From JAQBVV01 sp965249205 (GTDB lineage Bacteria; Acidobacteriota; Vicinamibacteria; Vicinamibacterales; UBA2999), in NCBI GenBank assembly GCA_965249205.1, contig CBDFLL010000006.1, positions 682,001 through 746,000 of the forward strand: DNA of 64,000 bases, given 5' to 3'. The notes beneath the pieces were generated by a model. It was not told where the DNA came from and did no database searches. It saw nothing but the letters and a program-made list of their open reading frames with translations. This document shows positions 61,281 to 64,000 of the stretch, in pieces. The number at the start of each line of letters is the position of its first letter. The first letter of the stretch is position 1. Position numbers and translations under genes: made by a program.

Positions 61281-63305
61281 GTGCTTCGACCCCACCTGTT
61301 CGCGCTGGCGTGCGCGGCGATTCTGAACGTCGCCGTCGCAGACGCACATATCACCAGAATCGAGATCACCAGTACTGAGTCTCCGACCTTCGAGGGACGG
61401 TCGTTTGGTGACGTCGGCCCCTACGAGAAACTGCGTGGCAGGGCCTACGGAGAGGTCGATCCCGAGGATCCCCGCAATGCGGTCATCACGGACATCGAGC
61501 TTGCGCCGCGTAATGCGAACGGCATGGTCGAGTACTCGATGGATGTCTACATCCTGAAGCCCGTGGAGCTGCGTCGCGGCAACCACAAGCTCGTCATCGA
61601 CGTGAACAATCGTGGCAACAAGCGATTCGCGCAGCTGAACAACAGCCCTTTCATGAACGATCCGACCACCGCGGCCGACGCTGGAGAAGCGTTCTTTATG
61701 GAGCGAGGCTACACGCTCGCGTGGAACGGCTGGGACATCTCGGCAACGACCGGGGACGATCGTCTGACGATCTCCGTGCCCGTGGCGAGCAATCCTGACG
61801 GGTCGGCGCTCACGGGGCCATCGTACGAGTACATCACCGCCAACAACGCCACGACGATGACCTACAGGCTGGCGTATCCAGCGGCGACGTTGGGCAAGAA
61901 TCAGGCGAAGCTTACCGTCAAGCGGCTTCTCAACGACGTGCCGACGACCATCGAAGCGAGTGGCTGGGAGTTTGTCGATGACAGGACGATCCGCCCGCTG
62001 CCGGTCGGAACCGCGTTCGCGCAGAGCCATATCTACGAGTTCACCTACACCGCGAAGGATCCGCTCGTGGCCGGGCTTGGGCTGGCGGCGACGCGGGACT
62101 TCATCTCCTTCCTTCGGTATGCGGCAGCCGACGATCGTGGTTCTGCGAACCCGCTGGCGGAGGAAATACAGCATACGTTCAGCTGGACGGTGTCGCAGCC
62201 GGGGCGCTACTTGAATGATTTCCAGACGCTCGGCTTCAACGAGGATGAGAGCGGCCGGCGCGTGCTCGACGGCGTACAGAACTGGGTGGCCGGCAGCAGC
62301 GGCGTGGCGCTCAATTATCGGTTCGCGCAGACCGCTCGAACCGAACGCAATCGCCAGAATCATTTCTATCCGGAAGGCGTGTTCCCCTTCGCCTATCCGG
62401 TGATGCGCGATCCGGTATCCGGCCGATCCGGTGGTCGCGCGGAACGCTGCCTGGCATCGGATACATGCCCGAAGGTCTTCGAGATCAACTCGGCGAACGA
62501 GTACTGGGTAAAGGCTGCGTCATTGCTCCACACAGACACAGCGGGCAACGATCTGCCCGATCCAGAACACGTGCGTTTTTTCCTGATTACTGGTGCACAG
62601 CACGGGCGTGGCTCGAGCACTCGGGGCGTGTGTCAGCAGCCCCGAAACCCGACGGATGCGTCGCCCGCGATGCGCGCGCTGTTCGTGGCACTGGATGAGT
62701 GGGTCGCTGAAGGTGTTGAACCCCCGGCGAGTCGCGTACCACGGGTATCGGATGGAACGGCGGTATTCGCCGAGCCACGCCCAACGACGGTCACGGGGGT
62801 CGTGCCTCAGTCCAAACTCGGGTTTCCGAGCATTCCCGGCGTCACGTACACGGGCGTCGTCACGACCCGACACCTCTTCGACTTCGGCCCTTCGTTCGAC
62901 GAAGGCGTCGTGACGCGCGTGTCGCCCACGTTCGTCGGTCGGCCAACCTATCCGTCCTTCGTGTCGAAGACCGATGAAGACGGGAATGAGGTCGCCGGCA
63001 TCAGGCTTCCACAGGTGGCGGCACCGGTGGCCACGACGACGGGTTGGGCTCTCCGTCGGGCAGAATTCGGCCTCGACGACGGGTGCGAGGGCGCTGGCCA
63101 AAGCATCCCCCTGGCGCGCACCGAGCAGGATCGAAGGCAGGCCAATGACCCACGCCCATCGCTGGAGGAGCGCTACGGGACGCACGCTGGCTACGTGCGG
63201 GCGGTCGCTGATGCTGCGCGCGAACTGATGTCGGAGCGCTTGTTACTCGAACGGGATGTGCAGCGCTATATCGACGAGGCCGAGAACAGCAACGTGCTGA
63301 GGTAA
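61281..63305 (+). CDS. Exported alpha/beta-hydrolase-domain protein (PF20091-like)
   Basis: This 674-residue protein has a signal peptide (ending near V-A-D-A-H) and the order typical of the large 'alpha/beta hydrolase domain' family: F-G-D-V-G-P-Y-E-K-L-R-G, V-I-D-V-N-N-R-G-N-K near residue 100, R-G-Y-T-L-A-W-N-G-W-D and G-L-A-A-T-R-D-F-I-S-F-L-R-Y. Later come F-E-I-N-S-A-N-E-Y-W and G-A-Q-H-G-R-G. The substrate is unknown; members are common in exported enzyme sets of Acidobacteriota and Proteobacteria. The GTG start at 61281 has a strong GGAGGAGG at good spacing. Confidence 0.82.
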   Translation: MLRPHLFALACAAILNVAVADAHITRIEITSTESPTFEGRSFGDVGPYEKLRGRAYGEVDPEDPRNAVITDIELAPRNANGMVEYSMDVYILKPVELRRGNHKLVIDVNNRGNKRFAQLNNSPFMNDPTTAADAGEAFFMERGYTLAWNGWDISATTGDDRLTISVPVASNPDGSALTGPSYEYITANNATTMTYRLAYPAATLGKNQAKLTVKRLLNDVPTTIEASGWEFVDDRTIRPLPVGTAFAQSHIYEFTYTAKDPLVAGLGLAATRDFISFLRYAAADDRGSANPLAEEIQHTFSWTVSQPGRYLNDFQTLGFNEDESGRRVLDGVQNWVAGSSGVALNYRFAQTARTERNRQNHFYPEGVFPFAYPVMRDPVSGRSGGRAERCLASDTCPKVFEINSANEYWVKAASLLHTDTAGNDLPDPEHVRFFLITGAQHGRGSSTRGVCQQPRNPTDASPAMRALFVALDEWVAEGVEPPASRVPRVSDGTAVFAEPRPTTVTGVVPQSKLGFPSIPGVTYTGVVTTRHLFDFGPSFDEGVVTRVSPTFVGRPTYPSFVSKTDEDGNEVAGIRLPQVAAPVATTTGWALRRAEFGLDDGCEGAGQSIPLARTEQDRRQANDPRPSLEERYGTHAGYVRAVADAARELMSERLLLERDVQRYIDEAENSNVLR

Positions 63306-63356
63306 ACCCCCAAGCCCGAATCTCTTATCCGATGCGGCCGTCCTCGTTCGTCGCTC

Positions 63357-64000
63357 TCAGTAACCGGCGTCAAAGTCGACGACGTACTTGAGCGCTTGCT
63401 TCTTCGTATAGCGGCGATAGTTGTCGATGAAGATCGGCACAATCAGTCGCGGATGGCTGACCGCCGCAACGTGCGCGGTCATGGACAGGCCCGGTGTGTG
63501 CCATAGCGGACTATCCTGCGGCACGGGTTCCTGATCGAAGACATCGACCGCCGCACCCGACAGCCTCCCATGTCGCAACGCATCAATCAGTGCGGCATCG
63601 TTGACCACGTTGCTGCGACCAACATTCACGAAGTACGCGTGTGGCGGGAGTACTCGCAGAGCTGCGCTGTCGAGCAGCTGATCGGTTGCGGGCGTTTGTG
63701 GCAGCGTCGAAACCAGGTAGTCGCACTGCTTGAGAAACTCATGGAGTCGCGCGACAGCGAATACTTTCTCGAAACCCTCTGTTGCGGCGCCAGACCGGCT
63801 GAGACCGATCGATGTGATGCCGAAGACGGCTGCTGATGTGGCGATGTGCTGGCCGATGGAGCCGGTGCCCATGATGCCAAGACGCTTGCCTGCGAGCACG
63901 CCTGACGACTCCGTGAACCAGGTGCGTTTATGCTGTGCCGCCTTGCGCTCGAGAATATTCAGTTCGTGCGCGAGCAGGTAGCCGAGCACGTATGCCGACA
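63357..64000 (-). CDS. D-isomer-specific 2-hydroxyacid dehydrogenase, 3' part (runs off window)
   Basis: The visible 214 codons cover the nucleotide-binding domain and the C-terminal end. The loop G-I-M-G-T-G-S-I-G binds NAD(P), the catalytic Arg is in N-V-G-R-S-N-V, and the acid-base His is in M-T-A-H-V-A-A. The catalytic Glu segment reads F-D-Q-E-P-V-P. The frame is open to base 64000, so the start lies outside. It resembles the glyoxylate/hydroxypyruvate reductase type of the family. Confidence 0.88.
   Translation of the reverse strand, partial: SAYVLGYLLAHELNILERKAAQHKRTWFTESSGVLAGKRLGIMGTGSIGQHIATSAAVFGITSIGLSRSGAATEGFEKVFAVARLHEFLKQCDYLVSTLPQTPATDQLLDSAALRVLPPHAYFVNVGRSNVVNDAALIDALRHGRLSGAAVDVFDQEPVPQDSPLWHTPGLSMTAHVAAVSHPRLIVPIFIDNYRRYTKKQALKYVVDFDAGY

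Noticed and set aside
1..64000. tRNA, rRNA or riboswitch genes
   Set aside because: I saw no cloverleaf, conserved rRNA sequence or known riboswitch motif when reading both strands; a covariance-model scan would be needed to be certain.

Overview
The window is high-GC bacterial DNA. It is rich in exported proteins: lipoproteins, outer-membrane barrels, beta-propellers and periplasmic hydrolases. It carries a reaction-centre-type dihaem cytochrome, DUF5916 barrel proteins, a NamZ/DUF1343 protein and a PF20091 hydrolase. That mix points to Acidobacteriota, perhaps the Vicinamibacteria lineage. This is inference from gene content; no rRNA or other phylogenetic marker is present. I found no rRNA, tRNA or CRISPR array.

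Layout. 1-5.9 kb is a mobile-element island. It holds a minus-strand TIR-SIR2 gene split by an IS5-type element, an IS110 element directly upstream, small ORFs of unknown value and a frameshifted second IS110 transposase. 5.9-12.9 kb holds a three-gene amidase operon with an AtzG-like small protein, divergent pyruvate kinase, an SRPBCC protein, a LOG-family protein and a NamZ-like muramidase. 13-30 kb is mostly exported enzymes (PQQ sugar dehydrogenase, amidohydrolase, esterase, metallo-beta-lactamase fold, cyclase, polysaccharide deacetylase), envelope proteins, a two-RCK potassium channel, a DsbA-like lipoprotein, a catalytically dead HtrA-like protein and a CPA2 antiporter. 30-33.6 kb has a frameshifted double FKBP lipoprotein and a RapA-like SNF2 ATPase.

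33.8-42.7 kb is a compact cluster: a tandem nucleotidyltransferase, a GT2 glycosyltransferase, a GDPD-like protein, a membrane GT fused to a uridine-kinase-like domain, a HAD phosphatase, a class II aldolase and a convergent GT39 protein. It probably makes an unusual surface glycan or activated phospho-sugar. 43-50.2 kb has a luciferase-like monooxygenase, an MFS transporter split by an IS1595 element and a DUF5916 barrel split by an IS481 element. 50.4-64 kb holds an intact DUF5916 paralogue, an NHL propeller, a second MBL protein, a cytochrome, a glpD/GDPD operon, decayed fragments, a DUF2231 protein, a PF20091 hydrolase and the 3' part of a D-hydroxyacid dehydrogenase.

The most unusual signal is a dispersed repeat family with six copies. 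Each copy is bounded by CTAG (or TTAG) and folds into one long hairpin. The internal-loop strands are conserved, while the stems differ between copies yet stay complementary. Several copies sit exactly on TAG stop codons, including the homologous stop codons of two paralogous genes. The second strong signal is the TIR-SIR2 gene, a likely NAD-targeting defence gene, broken by a CTAG-targeted insertion.
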